Below the pieces are notes generated by a model. That model made no database searches. It was not told the origin of the DNA and worked only from the letters and a program-made list of their open reading frames with translations. The position numbers and the translations under genes are program-made. From Ceratodon purpureus (lineage: Eukaryota; Streptophyta; Bryopsida; Pseudoditrichales; Ditrichaceae), in the NCBI GenBank assembly GCA_014871385.1, contig CM026433.1, positions 4,049,573 to 4,113,572 on the forward strand: DNA of 64,000 nucleotides, in the 5' to 3' direction. Every line of letters begins with the position of its first letter. Within the stretch, counting starts at the first letter, position 1. Below are positions 10,677 through 24,753 of the stretch, piece by piece.

Positions 10677-13600
10677 ATGGCAGCTATAGATATCCAACCC
10701 TGGTTAGGGTTAGGGACACATTTAAGTTCGAGTTCTGGGCGACAATGGAAATTCATGCGTTGTGCCGGGGTGGCTGCCTTTCTGGTTCTGGCATCGCTGC
10801 CTGAGTGTTGGATGCTGCCTGCCGCGCCTGGTGGGAATTGGACGAGCTCAAGAGTTAAGGTAGCTGATGAGGACGGAGATGATCCATCCACTGTAGTGGA
10901 TCAACCACACCGCACCCGCTTCCACTTCCAGCCCCAGAAAAATTGGATGAACGGTATGCTAAAGAACTGAGTTATTCGACCTGTTTCTTGATCTTGACTA
11001 AATTTGTGCAAAATTTAACGGTTTGCCAGATTAGCTTACAAATGAAGAAGAGACTGCACGCAGCGCTTAGAAGGCAGATTCAGAATTTGATTATAGACGT
11101 ATAAGAAGTTGTGTGTACTGAAGCCAAGAGCACAAGTATATATGTCCTGTTTCAATATGGTCTTTTTGGTCTTTATTTTAACACAGGGATTGGTTGGAAT
11201 GATGGCTATGGCATGTCACGACAACGTGACGTTTTGCGCAATTATCGACTCGACAGATCCTAATGGTGAGTAAATATTTCCTGGCACATGCACCTTAGGT
11301 AATTAGTGTCTTGTATAATATCCAATATTCCAAAAGATTCATAAATCTCCTTGGTACCCCTCCTGTGCTTGTGAACTTGAGCTTCGAGATGAGAATTTCT
11401 ATAGCTTAATCCAATTCAAGTTCAGGATTGCCCACTTTGGTTGCTTTTTGGAATCTTTTCAGAAATGTGACTAGCAGAATCACTGGGTGACTTTGTTCAG
11501 TATGCTGCAACTGCTTCCTTTCTTAGGAAGCACGCAGACAATTAGAGAATGGGAATTTGGAGAAAGATTGTAATGGTATTCCACCAAGTATTGTAATGAT
11601 ACTTTTCTTGCTTGTAGTACTTAAGAGGTTTCATGCTTGTGAAGGAAAGGAGAAATAAATTCATCGCATTAATTTTTAGTGAATTGTCGCCGCCTGCCTC
11701 AAAACCATACAGATGACCATGTCTTCTGAAATTCATTTTGATAGAATTGCGGTTTATATAATGTGCAAGCAGGATTGATGTACTACAAGGGGTATTATCA
11801 CCTGTTCTACCAGTACAACCCCACAGCGCCGACCTGGGGCAACATTGTGTGGGGACATGCAGTGTCCACTGATCTCTTGCGCTGGCACTACTTGGAGCCT
11901 GCCATGAAAGGCGACCACTGGTACGATGAACGGGGTGTGTGGTCAGGATCGGCCACTCTTTTGGAAGATGGGTCCCCCGTGTTGTTGTACACTGGAGAGT
12001 CTGTAAACATGACTCAAGTGCAAAACATGGCTATTCCTGCCAACAAGTCAGATCCCTTGCTCCTCCACTGGCTCAAGGTGAGCACTATCCGTCATAAAAT
12101 TAGTTTACCAAAAACAACATATATGTAAGATCTGCTAAAACAGGTAGTAGAACAGTTATCAAATGTTGCATAAATGCTGAATTAAGCCAAACCATATTTT
12201 TACAGGTCCTGATACGGTAAACAGATACTACCAAAACATTACAGTTTTCCCTTTATGACATGGTTGATCGACTAACATTTGTAATATAATCACTGATAAC
12301 TTCTGTGTGTGTCCCAAAGGTTCCACATAATCCGGTTTTGGTGGCACCTCCGGGGTACAATGCTAGTGAGTTTCGAGACCCAACCACAGCATGGCAAGGC
12401 TCAGATGGAATGTGGCGCTTACTAGTGGGAGCAAACACAGGCATCCGTGGCATAGTTGGAACTGCCCTTCTTTTCAAGAGCAAAGATTTTTATAAATGGC
12501 AATTTGCTAACCGTCCCCTCCATTCAGTGGCTGGCACAGGGATGTGGGAGTGCCCGGATTTCTACCCTGTGCTCACTGAGGGTATGAATGGTTTGGAGGT
12601 CTCCAGTGAAAATGGAGGCTCTCCTGTGAAGCATGTCCTGAAAATTAGCTCCGATGATCTCAAACATGATTATTATTCTGTGGGGGTGTATAATTCTGAG
12701 ACTGATACGTATGAGCCAGCCATTCATAGGTTGGATACAGGTATAGGCCTCCGATATGATTATGGGAAGTTTTACGCTTCCAAGTCTTTTTTTGATCCAA
12801 GCACTAACCGAAGGATTCTTTTGGGATGGTCAAATGAGTCTGATAGCATTCAAGATGACATCACCAAGGGTTGGTCTTCCATTCAGGTACCGTTCATGAA
12901 CTTATCTATTTATATAGTATTTTTACTATGCTTTGTGGATACTCCCTCTGCTTTTCAATGAACATCACATTGGCCGCATTTTTGTTGCAGGCAATTCCAA
13001 GGAAGGTGTGGCTTGACAGTGTCAGCAGAACGGATCTCCTGCAATGGCCTGTTGAAGAGGTGGAGAGCCTTCGGCAAAACAGACTCGTGAAGGAAAATAT
13101 CGTCCTTCCACCTGGGTCTACTTATCACCTCTCAGAAGTTATGGGCTCACAGGTTAAAAGCTTTCATCCTGGAACCTAATAACACTGTTCATCATCGCTA
13201 AAGTTCACTGTCAATTATATGAAGTTTTCCCCAGTCATAAAATGGATGCATAGGACATGCCTATGTTACAGAAGCTAATCAGAAGCTCAACAGTATCTTA
13301 TGAGTTCTTCGGTGACTGATAACTATCTTCGTTTTGGGGTTTGCAGCTTGATATCGAGTTGTTGTTCTTGAAGCCAAACTTGACTCAAGAACCCATACCT
13401 CCAGAGCTTCTTGCCCAGAACGTGGCATGTAGCACTTCAGGTGCAAGCGTGAGAGGAATATATGGACCCTTTGGAATTTCAGTGCTGGCCACTCCTAATC
13501 TTGAAGAACATACAGCGGTGTTCTTCTCGTTTGTCCACTCAAGGCGAACTGGTTGGAAGACCATTGTCTGTAGCGACCAGAGCAGGTGCGTATAAAATTG

Positions 13601-14535
13601 TTATGAATTTAAACAGTTGATTACCTGGACAACTTTTAAGAGATTGCTATGTTCTATTAATTTTGGTTTGAAGCTACAATGTAAGATTGAGAGTGCTCGC
13701 CATGTATGTAGGTCATCATTGGATAATGATATAGACATGACGAGTTACGGGAGTTTCGTACGTGTCTATGACAACGAAGATCTTCTTTCACTACGAATAT
13801 TGGTATGGAGTCTCACCATGTGGATTTTATTGTATTGCGCTTAATCGATAAACGGTACTTCAAACATATATTTCTGGAATGTTGCATTTCACTTAATCTG
13901 TTAAAATTTGGACCGTAAGGTACCAGCTTGTTTCCATCTTAACGTTCACAGTATTCATGATGTTCACAACCAATGAAAAGTAGAATCAAAAGACCTATTG
14001 CCTGTGCTACATAAGCTTTATTGTTTGGCCATACCGTAAAGCATTAATGGTCTTGAATAGTGTTAAATTTACAGTTGAGAACGCATGCTCTGATGGCTCA
14101 TTTTAACTCTAGATTTCTCCTAATGAGATGTTGAGGAAGACTGATATTTTCAATGTCATCAACTTTCAGTATTTGAGAATAAGTGAGAGTTGCATCACCC
14201 TAATTAAGGAAGAGAGGGCCATTGGTAACCTCTAGGCGTTGAGATGTTGATAGAAGAGTGGGGAAGTATATATGCATGTGTTACATTTTTTGGAATTTGC
14301 TCTTTACCGTGTACTATGACTGTAACAGGTGGATCACTCTGTTGTTGAAACTTTTGCACAAGGGGGAAGGACCGTCATCACTTCTAGGGTTTATCCACAA
14401 CGTGCAGTGAATGACTTTGCCACAATCCATCTCTTCAACAATAGCACAAGGCTCCATGTGGTTTCACAGAGCGTGACCGTGTGGAACATGGAATCCGTGC
14501 AACTGAGCAGTTTCACCACTGCCACGGAGACATGA
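10677..14535 (+). CDS. Acid invertase / beta-fructofuranosidase (GH32), eight exons including a 9-base mini-exon
   Basis: Exons 10677-10953, 11257-11265, 11773-12077, 12320-12886, 12991-13152, 13347-13585, 13712-13802 and 14329-14535 join in phase to 618 residues. The enzyme hydrolyses sucrose to glucose and fructose. Exon 2 is only 9 bases and, with split codons, encodes the DPN of WMNDPNG; its Asp (residue 93) is the nucleophile. The transition-state Asp is in FRDPTTAW (about 217), and the acid/base Glu is in WECPDF (about 274). The Pro in WECPDF is typical of cell-wall invertases, since vacuolar forms usually have Val. The C-terminal beta-sandwich carries [14 protein letters not shown]. 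Residues 23-42 form a hydrophobic stretch after a basic residue, so a signal peptide or signal-anchor targets it to the secretory route. Wall versus vacuole is unresolved. Confidence 0.92.
11257..11265 (+). other. Invertase mini-exon (9 bases)
   Basis: The exon is flanked by CGACAG upstream and GTGAGT downstream. With one base carried over from exon 1 it completes Asp-Pro-Asn of the active-site NDPNG motif. Mini-exons of this size and position are known from plant invertase genes. Confidence 0.9.
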
Positions 14536-16239
14536 TGGAATTAATTGGCTGTTTCTATTTGCGTTTTTTGTTGCTCTTCGGAGTGAGTACATGATACATT
14601 CAAATGTCCGGTGCAGGCTAGTCATTTGACGTGCAAAACACACAATCTAATAACAGATGAGAACATTAATTGTTTCCAATATCTATCATGAGGGTGTTTT
14701 CACATTAAGAAAACAATTGGGATTTTGTTAATTTATTTTTAATGCAGTATGTATAAAATGTGTAATTGACTTTTTATAGGATTTGAAAAGATGTATACCA
14801 GAAAACATGTATGATACGTTTTATAGACTATATTCTTAATAAAAATTTGAATATCAATTTCTAGTAAAACTTTGTTTTTGGATTATAAATTCTGCAATTT
14901 CCTGTTACTACATACATATATATAACATATATACCAGAAATCATATTCAGTTATCCAAGAGCAACTTGACATAAGGTAGATGGTGCTTAAACCGTGCACT
15001 TAAGGGATTTGAGCAGCTTGAATCAAGCATAAATAATTGCAAAAAATTCACATACTTGCAAGAAAAAGACAATTCGTTGGGTAGTGTTCACATGAGCATA
15101 TCAAACCACCTCAATTAATGAAAAATGTTCAAAGTGAAATCAACAAAATCCCCCATAGACATGCCTTAATGCTACTATTGACAGTCAAGACTAAGGTGAG
15201 AACTGGCCATTGTGGTATACAAATCCACCCACTTTGCATCCAAATCCACCCACTTTGTATCCAAATCCACCCACTTTGCATCCAAATCCACCCACTTTGT
15301 TTCCTACATGCAACTGCGAGTGTATCCAACTTGCAAACACTACTAGGTTGGTTCTGAGTCTTGCAGTACGTGGTTTTTCTGCTCAAACCACATGCACGGA
15401 TTAAGGAGACGCATGGATTTAGCACTGTCTACCTTACATAGATATGAAATGCCATCTATGTTGCATGAGGAATTTAGCAAGAACTTTCTGACGTAAGGCC
15501 ATGTCTACATTACCAGGCTTGTCAAGAGATGGGCTTCTGTTGCGCACACGACATTGCACACTGACGTGTATGAGCACGGTTTCGAAAGTTTTTCCGATGA
15601 ATGATGCTGCAGTGATAGTTTCATTAATGGTACTGTTCTCATGCCAACCCACTGCGTTCTACATACAGCTTCAAGCGTTAGTTCATTTCCTTCTGATTAG
15701 TAATCTATTATGGAAAAAATATTTCGTTGGCTCCTGCCTCCTGGTAACAAGAATCGCCAAATTCTGGCCTCTTTCCATCGACTAAATACACATTGCCTGA
15801 TGGGAAACCTACATCACCACAAGAACAGATGAACATGCCTAGCTGCTAGAAGATATGACAATCCATGCACACTTATCCAGAAAACTGCAGAAAATAAACT
15901 ACCAAACATATGAAGCACAATGCTCAAATAGGTGAATACACTTGAAGGGTATGAAACATGAATACTTCCCAGCGAAATTGCAATTGGGATTGTTGATACA
16001 TTAGTCTACAACTTGTCTTTTACCGTGTAGCACGTTCACTAAATCTGGCAACTAAACACAGACTACTAGGAGGTAAAAGGGAGCAGCAAAATAACAGATT
16101 TACAGATGCAAATGAGAAGGTCACTCCTCATTTCCCAAAAGCAACCTTTTATGTACAATCACTTGCGTGCAAGAATCAACAGTTGATGTCATGCGCTTCT
16201 TGCCATACAGCATGTCAGGGAACGAGTTTCGTGCACAGT
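14536..16239. other. Intergenic region between convergent genes
   Basis: This holds the 3' UTRs of the invertase (+) and of the phosphatase (-). Apart from a 21-bp tandem repeat it contains nothing I can call. Short open frames here look like chance. Confidence 0.5.
15221..15304. repeat. 21-bp tandem repeat, four copies
   Basis: Four head-to-tail units (AAATCCACCCACTTTG followed by CATCC, TATCC, CATCC and TTTCC). Differences alternate at one or two positions. It is a minisatellite with no coding meaning that I can support. Confidence 0.9.
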
Positions 16240-18753
16240 TCATCCGTTCACCATGCCTGACTGACATACAGTGAGACTTATCCCAGAAAAATCGAGGCGC
16301 CCCGAACATGTTGAGGGAACCGTAAGAGAAGAACACGTAATAACATCACTAGAGGACAGCCGGTCCACAGCCATGTTTCCTGTTAGGACTCCATTCCCAG
16401 CCTGGCAGCCAAGCCATACACATGATAGGCGTTCCCACGCTGCTGATGCTCGAGCTGCAGCAATAAATCTCACTCTATAAACCACTCCCAGGTCATTCCA
16501 AATCTCATTACCCACAAGGCCTGCATCCTCAATGCTTCCGTAACCCGCCAAGTCAGAGCTGCCCACTAAAACAGGCGCATCATCCACAGTGTTCAGCTCT
16601 GATTCATCAATCATGGTAGGTGTAGACGCTGGTGTCCGTGTAGTTGAACATGTGAGTAGAGATGACTGGAGATTTAGAGACGGCAAAGATTGAGTCAGAG
16701 TCGCTCCGTGTATTCGCCTACTATACTCCTGAACAGCCTGTAGACAATCCATTAAACCATAATCAGAACTGCAAGTCGCATGGTCTGGTTATAGATGTAT
16801 TTACAGTAACGGAACTTGAATAGAGAATAAAATATCATTTTATTAAAAAGCACCAAGCAACCAGCTGTTCACCCAAAAATGCTTCTGCCACCTAAAATTA
16901 ATCAAACAATAAAGCAGAGAAACAAACAATGTAATTGCAAATAAGTAATACGCTTAGTTATTTGGAAATATTAAATCGGCTACTGACAGAAGCAACCTAC
17001 CATTCCTAATTATAACAAACAATTCCAGCATTACGCACTCCGTTTCAAAGAGCTCGCGAGCACTTTGATATAAGTCAAATCAAAACTTACCCGCCATTGA
17101 GCGGTTGCAAGGAGCACCCGAGGTCTTCTAGCTCGGACATACTGGTATGCATCAATTGGCGTCATACCCTTATGTTGTACCTGAAAAATCGTGTTGGAAA
17201 CCGATCAGTTCAACTAAACCGACATTACTGTTTCATATTATGCAAATGATAAATCGCAGAATATCTCAGAACGAACAAGTGGTAAAAACAACAATCATAA
17301 ATTGCAACAACTGATATGATATCAACTAGCTTCACTAAGGTGATGAAAATATACCAGATAGCACAAGACAACGGTGGTGCTGCGACCACGGCCAGCTTTA
17401 CAATGAACATAGGTGGTCTGCTTGCGCTGCACATGATCTGTCAAGTGGCAGAATGCAATGAATGTTAATTAGAAGGGCAAGGCTGAAGGTAGAAGTCTAG
17501 GTATCTTTGATGTTTATTACATAAGTGGGGCTTCAAGTTCGAAATAAAGGCACCATATAATGTCCACATACGACAGCAAAAATTTATAGATCACGTAAAG
17601 GACTGGTGAAGAGGCCGTAATGGATATAAAAGCAGAATACTAACCGTGTATGAAGTCCACGGCTCGACGAATATCACCAAAAGAAGGGGCAAAAAGATAG
17701 TCCCTCGTAGGGATGACGAGATGATTAATGCCGTGTGCCTGAGAAGTGACACTGCTAGTTAAATGTAGGCCAAACACAAGGAACAATTCACCAAGACTCT
17801 AATCAGAACTATCCTTCAAACCTAGTATTTAAATTCACTGACATCGTAATTGTGAAGCATACATGAAACATGCGTCTTTACTTAAAAACTGCTAAGAACC
17901 GTTTAAGAGAATATCCAAATGCCAAAACACACTACTATTTACTTGGAAGAGAAAATTCGCATCCAATAAGAAATTAAATGCAGCTTAATCTCAATGCAGC
18001 CTACGCAATAGCAGGTGACAGCACTCTTCGACTAAATCTCCCAGTGAAATAGGATGATAAATTTCTCAAACTACCATAATATACGCATGATTACCTGATA
18101 CATTGAAGTAGGCACAAGAGTTTCGTAAGACTCATTCAGAGTGACAACAGCGTGCACACCTACATCCTTGAGACGCAGAACATCGCCAGGAAAGGGGACA
18201 GCGCCGAGCAGCAGATACTGCATCCCAAAAAGCCTTCAAGTTAGATAAAAGAAAAAAACCGTGATCAGGGGATCAAGAGACATAGCTCACGAAACTCGAG
18301 ACTTGAAAGATGATGACAAGAAAACTAGCCCAAGGATGATATAAACTAGCAAATACGAATTAATGTACGCCTGATCTTGAGAACCGATTGATCAATACCA
18401 AGAAGGATTATAAAACATAAAGACCTCTGTTTCTCTAACATTCATCCCACCCCCAGACTCTCCCAACATCAAACCCTAGGCAGTGCACTATTGCAATATA
18501 AGATCTCCCTTTTCCACTCGAAGAAAGAACTAACCTGATCAATCTGATCCCACCATCGGAACTCAGATTGCAACTTGTTGCGGACGACGTTGTACAACAA
18601 CGTCGGATAGAACAGAACCCGAGCACCAGCCCCAACCATGGCTCTCTTCGCTGTCAACTCTGCTCTTTTCAGATCTTCTCCGGCCTTGTATACAGGCACA
18701 AGTGTCCATCCCACCTTGTCTTGGCAGCCCTCTTCAGGGCCGTCTTCCGTCAT
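16240..18753 (-). CDS. PTPMT: PTPMT-type dual-specificity phosphatase (phosphatidylglycerophosphate phosphatase), six exons
   Basis: Reading the minus strand, exons are 18753-18535, 18217-18095, 17738-17645, 17437-17355, 17180-17091 and 16737-16240, in phase, 368 residues. The signature VHCKAGRGRS gives the CX5R loop with Cys near 158 and Arg near 164. Upstream blocks ARVLFYPTLLYNVVRNKL, FRWWDQIDQYLLLGAVPFP and VTLNESYETLVPTSMYQ, and the later RARRPRVLL..QWRAVQEYSRR, are typical of plant PTPMT1/2 proteins. Those dephosphorylate phosphatidylglycerophosphate to phosphatidylglycerol, the cardiolipin precursor, in mitochondria and related membranes. The last 140 or so residues, rich in Ser and Val, are a poorly conserved tail. 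ATG 18753 is the first in-frame ATG. Confidence 0.88.
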
Positions 18754-20750
18754 CACTTTAATTACTGCCAGCTTTGCTGTCCTCAGATTCAATTCCACTT
18801 ATAAATCGACCAATTCTGATCCTAAAGAGACGCCTACTTTCTTAATTCGGAATATCCTATCCAGTTACGGATTCCGTACCACCGTCTTTCCCTATCTATC
18901 AACAACTCAAAACCAAAACAGAATCAAACCTACAAACCCTCATGTTGCCACAAGTCATCTCCCTCCTCGATAAAGAACCCGTCAACGGCTTCAGCATCAA
19001 CAGAACAACTTCATACGAGTGCTTCTCACGGCCTGAATAACGAAATGTATCAACAGCACCTATTAAGCCTCATGCGGAGTATGAGGCCACGCTCAACTTC
19101 CCACAACCAAGAGAATTGCAACACACATCATAGAGTGCTAATCTGTAGAACACACCGCTTGCGTGCATAGGCACCTTATGGTAACCTGCCGTGATTCTAA
19201 TCAATCCCCTCAGACTCCAACAAGCAGAGCCTCAGATAATCGCAGTTTCAACTCCACTCCTCCAATGCATAGGGCTCAAGATGGGCCAAATGTCAGACCA
19301 TAGCCTCGCCGTGAAACTCCTGCAAAACTTACGCTTCCCCTGGCTCCAAACCGTATGTCAAAGAACAAGAAAACCACAGGAGGTGGCACCTCGAAAAGTT
19401 GTCTTCCAAACCCTACGTCCGCATCCCATCAACACTCGCTTCCATCATCAAACAAACCTAATGCTCACACATCCTCCACATCTTCTTGACGTTCTTGGCA
19501 TTCCTCAAAATGTCGATCATCGCACGCCGCTTCCCACCAACCACCACAAACGCCAACCCTACCACTCCCGCAAGATCACCAAACTCGGATCGGCGACAAT
19601 AATTGCACTCTCAACTACCAACTACCAACACCCCCGCATACTAGTCAGATCTTGATGCCGCTCCCACTCCCGAAACCGTCCGTCACCGTCAACACCTCCG
19701 CCTCCCTCTCCGTCTCCCTCTTCCTCTCCCGTTCCCTCTAAACCAGAACTCAATAACCAACGCAACGAAATGCTAAATCCAAGCGTCTCGAGAACACCAA
19801 CCGCCCGCACATGCGCCTCTACGGCACGAATTCCGCTCTCCAGCAACAACAACCACTCCACACCACCGCCACACGACGCAACCCTGCCGCAGCCCCTCAG
19901 TACCCCGGAGCGCAAAACGTGCCCCGCCGACCACCGAAACGAGGGTTTCACCAAACAGGCGCCTCCGGGGCTCAAACGAAGCCGTTCCAAAGGGAGGATC
20001 GCGCCACAAGAGGCGTCTATTGAGACGCAGCGCGATCTGTCGCCGCCGTGAGCAATTGCGCGCTTCGCAGGCTTGCAATCCGGAGCACTGTCGCGTCCAA
20101 AGCACTACTCCGCCATCGCCACAGCTTCGCCTTGTTCCTCTCTCCAGACCCCTCGCCTTCTTGGAACGTTTACTATCCGTCGGTCGGTCCTATCATCCGT
20201 TAGATACTCATCACGTCCGTCTCTTTTTCCTCCGTCTGGAGGTCGGCGTCTAGGAGTGCTCTAAATAGCGACCTTTGGACGGAGCTTCTTTCCTTTGGTT
20301 GGTGTAAGTTCCCCGCGGTCGCTACCTTTCTCCGGTTCGACTGGTGGGAGCGCACGTCAGCACGGTGGGTTAGATGGTTGGAGGGGATGACACGTGTCGG
20401 TCATGCAGGGAGTGTGAGGAAGCGACGGGGTGTAGGCGGTGGTGGTGAGCGGGCGGGGGAGAGGGTAGCGGGGTGTAGCCGGTGGAGGCAATCAGAGCCC
20501 CGGTAGTAGGCAATTCGAAAACCACCGAGAAGAGCGTGTGAAATGATTTTCTCCGCCGACCGTCGCGGTCTGTACAGTACTTTGCTGCGGATGAACGGAC
20601 AATCATGTCTTTTCTGCTGTTCATCGCCGTCTGGTCTGAACTTATGGTTGGCATTGGTTTTTGGCGACTCTTCCTGCTCTTTGCTTCTTATTTTCAACGA
20701 GAAGTTGTCGGGGGCGTACATTTTTAATTTTAATTAGTGTGGGCTCTCGG
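18754..20750. promoter_or_regulatory. GC-richer 5' flank of the phosphatase gene
   Basis: About 2 kb is markedly less AT-rich than the DNA beyond it, with many C-rich stretches (19,600-20,350). It presumably contains the phosphatase promoter and 5' UTR. Several 60-150 codon frames exist on both strands, but none has a recognisable motif or supported splice structure, so I do not call them genes. Confidence 0.4.
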
Positions 20751-22194
20751 TAGTCAAATAATGTGATGCATCCTTTAGAGAACCCATATTAAATATGCTT
20801 AAAATGTGGGATTTTGATTTTATGTAATCATTTGTAAATTATGAGGACATATTCTAACAATTGTAAGATATTACAAGTCTTAGCATAACTTAAATAAAAT
20901 AAAATTTTGAATTGATGTGGCTTACATTTAGAAAAGAGTTATCAAATTTTGTTGATTGCTTCAAATAATTAGTCTTGTTTAAAGAGACTAAAAAAAGGAA
21001 ATTTTAAAAGTAAGATACAGGTTTTAGAAGTGTCATTTAAATGATGATTTAAAAGATGAAACTTATGTTCATTTATTTCTTTTGCTTAATATCAATATTT
21101 TCAAAATATTAATTTTATCATTTATTGCATACGGCATTTTTTCAATATATTCCAATTTGATATTTATTTAAAATATTATATTACTTTAAAAGAAGAAAAG
21201 AGATAAATATAATAAAAGTAGTATAAAAATCAAACATGTAAAAAAATGTTCGTATAAAATAAACATTTTGATGATTAATTAAAAGATAATTGTTTCAAAA
21301 AATATATATATATATAATAAACTCAAAATAAATTTCTATTCTTCTTTAAATAACAATTAAAATTTATCTTTATATCTTAAAAAATGACAAATATAGTTTT
21401 ATATCTATTTATTAATATTAAATTTATATTACTTTTTTGTAATTCATAGTCATATTCATTTTTATGTTCATATTCATATTCAATATGAATATTCATATTC
21501 ATAATTCTTAGTAACATCATTCAAAACTTGCTTACTTTACATTATACTACAATTTAATGCCACAGAATAAATGGTTTAAGCATGCTAGTGCCAAACATTA
21601 ATACATATAAACCAGAAGTAATTTGAGATTAAAAATTAACATTTATTAATGATTTTTATCTTTTTTTAAATTTAAACATCAATTATCAAACCATCTTAAA
21701 AGACGGAAATTTAAATCTTTTTAGAATTTAAATAAGCTTTTGGTTTCAAGAATTGGGAGATGGAAAGAAACTCCTTTCTGCTCCGAAATGACCACCCACT
21801 CCTTCGGGTCTTTGGTGAATTTGCAGGTATATGTATTTTAAATGTGATTTGGAGAGGAGATGCAGTTTATCAGACACTCTATGTTGGGTGCCGCGATGGT
21901 GATATTGCATTGTTTGCGTCATCTCTGTCGTGTCTCGAGGAGCGACTCTGTGGTAGTAGCGTTTGCAATGGTTTTTTTTCTTAGTTTCGAAATATGAAGA
22001 AAGCTAAGGAACCGCTTTTCGCTTCGAAAGCAGTTTCTATGACACCCCCCCCCCTCCCAATCCAATCAATAAAAATTGTTCATCGCATCTTCATTGATTA
22101 TCAAGGGTGATAATATTGATATATTAAACATTGGCAATCTAATTTAATTTATTATAATTTACACAATTATTCATTTTAAAAAACATCGTAAGAA

Positions 22195-22221
<27 letters not shown>
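22195..22221. repeat. (AT)n microsatellite
   Basis: Uninterrupted AT dinucleotide run of about 26 bases. Confidence 0.9.
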
Positions 22222-22225
<4 letters not shown>

Positions 22226-22992
22226 GAAATTACCACTTAAATGAAATATATATATATAATCATTTTTTGTATTTTATTAAAAAAATAACTTCCGCTTGAA
22301 TCTAAAACAACAAAGAAGCAAGTTAGAATGAAAACAACCATCTATACTTAACTACATCGTCAATCATTTTAATATAAAAATTTAACAAAATAATTATTCG
22401 ATTTCAAAAAAATGGAAGTGCAAAAATTATTATTCAAATTTGCATTAAAACCAATGTTTATTTATTATACAAAAGTATGCCAATTCATTGAGAATCCATA
22501 TGCATTGTTGAATCTAAAAGACAAAATGCACTGGTACTCAGGAATAGGACTTTTTTCATCAATATCCCTTTCACTTTCAAGAAGTACTGTCTTCAAAACA
22601 CCCCTGGCTTTATAATGGAGAGCTTTTCTACAATTATGGTGAACCTTGACCTCAAATGCTCAGTAATAGAAATTTCTTTCTCAATATCTATGATTGAAGC
22701 TTCATATTATTATTTGCTTTCTTTTATAAAATACTAAAATCAACAGATTTATGGTCACAAAATTCCATCAATAACATTTGCAATTCTCTTTATAAAGCCA
22801 TAAATTTTTGTGATGTATGCAGTGACAATTTTTCAAGAGCTGAATTCATTTTGTGCAATTAAAAAATCATTAAAGCTAAGTTTGTATCGTATTCATGTAG
22901 GGTTGAATTTTTAACTTAAACATAAGTTCAAGAAATTACATATTATTTTTTTAAAGCAAAAAAACTCCAATTCAAGGCAATATACACACTAG

Positions 22993-23207
22993 TTTTAATA
23001 TAGACACTAATATAAACATTATTCAAAATTTAATCTAATTTCATTATTTTTAATCATCATTATCTAAGACATTTACTTTCAATTATAAAATCCAATTTTC
23101 AAATATAAAATTTGTATTATATAAAATTATTAAATCAAGTTTGAAATATATCAAAACTTCTAAATTTTAATATAGACACTAATATAAACATTATTCAAAA
23201 TTTAATC
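22993..23207. repeat. 43-bp direct duplication, two copies 172 bp apart
   Basis: The segment beginning TTTTAATATAGACACTAATA and ending CAAAATTTAATC occurs at about 22993-23035 and again at 23165-23207 in the same orientation. I see no differences within it. It suggests a recent local duplication or the flanks of a lost element. Confidence 0.75.
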
Positions 23208-24693
23208 CAATGTTCTTTAAAATAATCTTTACACTAGGGAAGTTATAAATGTATTTGTGATTTCCTTCTGAAATTTTATTTTAAAAGCCTTAAAATATTT
23301 TTTTATAGTTTTATACAAAATTTAATGTAAATTTTGTATTTAAATCTAATATAGTCTTCAAAAGAATATTTTGGTGTCCAATTAAATTTTATAAATGTTT
23401 ATGTATATATCTTCATGATAATGTTTAGCCCAATGGAGATGGGGTCAGATTATTCCTCACAACCACCATTTGTGTGTTGACTGTAGTGAGTTTTTAATTT
23501 TATCTAAATATAAAGTACTTGGTAACTATAACTATTATTTATGCAAAATCACAAATTTAAATTAATAATGATTTTAAAAAAGCGACTATTCATTGGTTTG
23601 GGCCAATGATTTGCGCGCCCAAAAGTTCACAACATGGTCTACTTCAATATAATCAAACAGAAAGACCCACATAGAAAAACCATTAATGTTATATTTATTT
23701 AACATTTTTGTAGCAAATGTATCATTAGACGGATTGGCATTTTTAATGAATAAATTAATTTTGGATGTAGTAATAATTATTTGATATTGATATTAAATAT
23801 AATTGAGCTTCTAAAATAGAATATAGAACAATATATAAATAAACAATGTGAAAATTTTCATTTATTGATCATAAAGAAAATTGTCTTGAAATTTATAATG
23901 AATTAGTAGTTCTTCATTAAACTTAATGATTCGATATGATTAAATAATTAAAATAAATGTATATTAAAATTAATAAGTGATTTTGAAATAATTAAATAGA
24001 AAAATTGGCTTTTATAGATATGCATACGGAATGTGTTCAGTGGTTTACACATGTATTTATGCATTGAAGACTGGAAAATGATGTAGTGATGTTGAATTTT
24101 TTTGTGGAAGACAATGTTAGTACCATAAATGGTATATATTTTTTCCAAAATTTTTGGAGTAATTTAGAGCAACTCTACCACCGTCTGTATATTCTACAAA
24201 TATGTATAAATGGGCACAAAAGACTCTATAGAATACACATAGTGATTCTAATTTTTTTTGAAGGTTTCACAATTTTCCTCATCTTTGGGCCCATCTTTTG
24301 CTTTTGGTTGTTTCAAGTAATATGCATTCCAAGCTGCCTCAATTCATGTTACAAACCCAGCCGAGGCCATATTCCAGCTTTAGGGCCCTTTAGGGGTTAA
24401 TAACCATAGTTTTTACCATACTCATTAGTTCATTTTAATAAAAAAATACTTCTTCTAAAATTTAAATTAATAAAATATATATTCATTGAATTAAAAATTC
24501 CAAACTACTGAAATTGGAATATAATTTTGATCAAATATTCTTCCATTATTAATAGATTATAATATTCATGCTATTATATGGATTATGGAACATATATAAA
24601 TACTAAATATCTTTTAATGCTTTTATCACTAGTTATGCTTGTTGTTATTTTCAACAAAATCAAGTTTGAAATAAAACTATTATTAAAAATTGA

Positions 24694-24695
<2 letters not shown>

Positions 24696-24751
<56 letters not shown>
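24696..24751. repeat. (TA)n microsatellite
   Basis: TA dinucleotide run of about 55 bases. Confidence 0.9.

Positions 24752-24753
<2 letters not shown>

Noticed and set aside
15118..15425. Repetitive IHPLC/HPNPPTL-type frames on both strands
   Set aside because: These are translations of the 21-bp tandem repeat; three frames are open simply because 21 is a multiple of 3 and the unit lacks stops.
19622..20721. Several overlapping 60-120 codon frames in the GC-rich phosphatase flank
   Set aside because: They overlap on both strands, are Arg/Pro/Ser-rich as expected for GC-rich DNA by chance, and have no motif.
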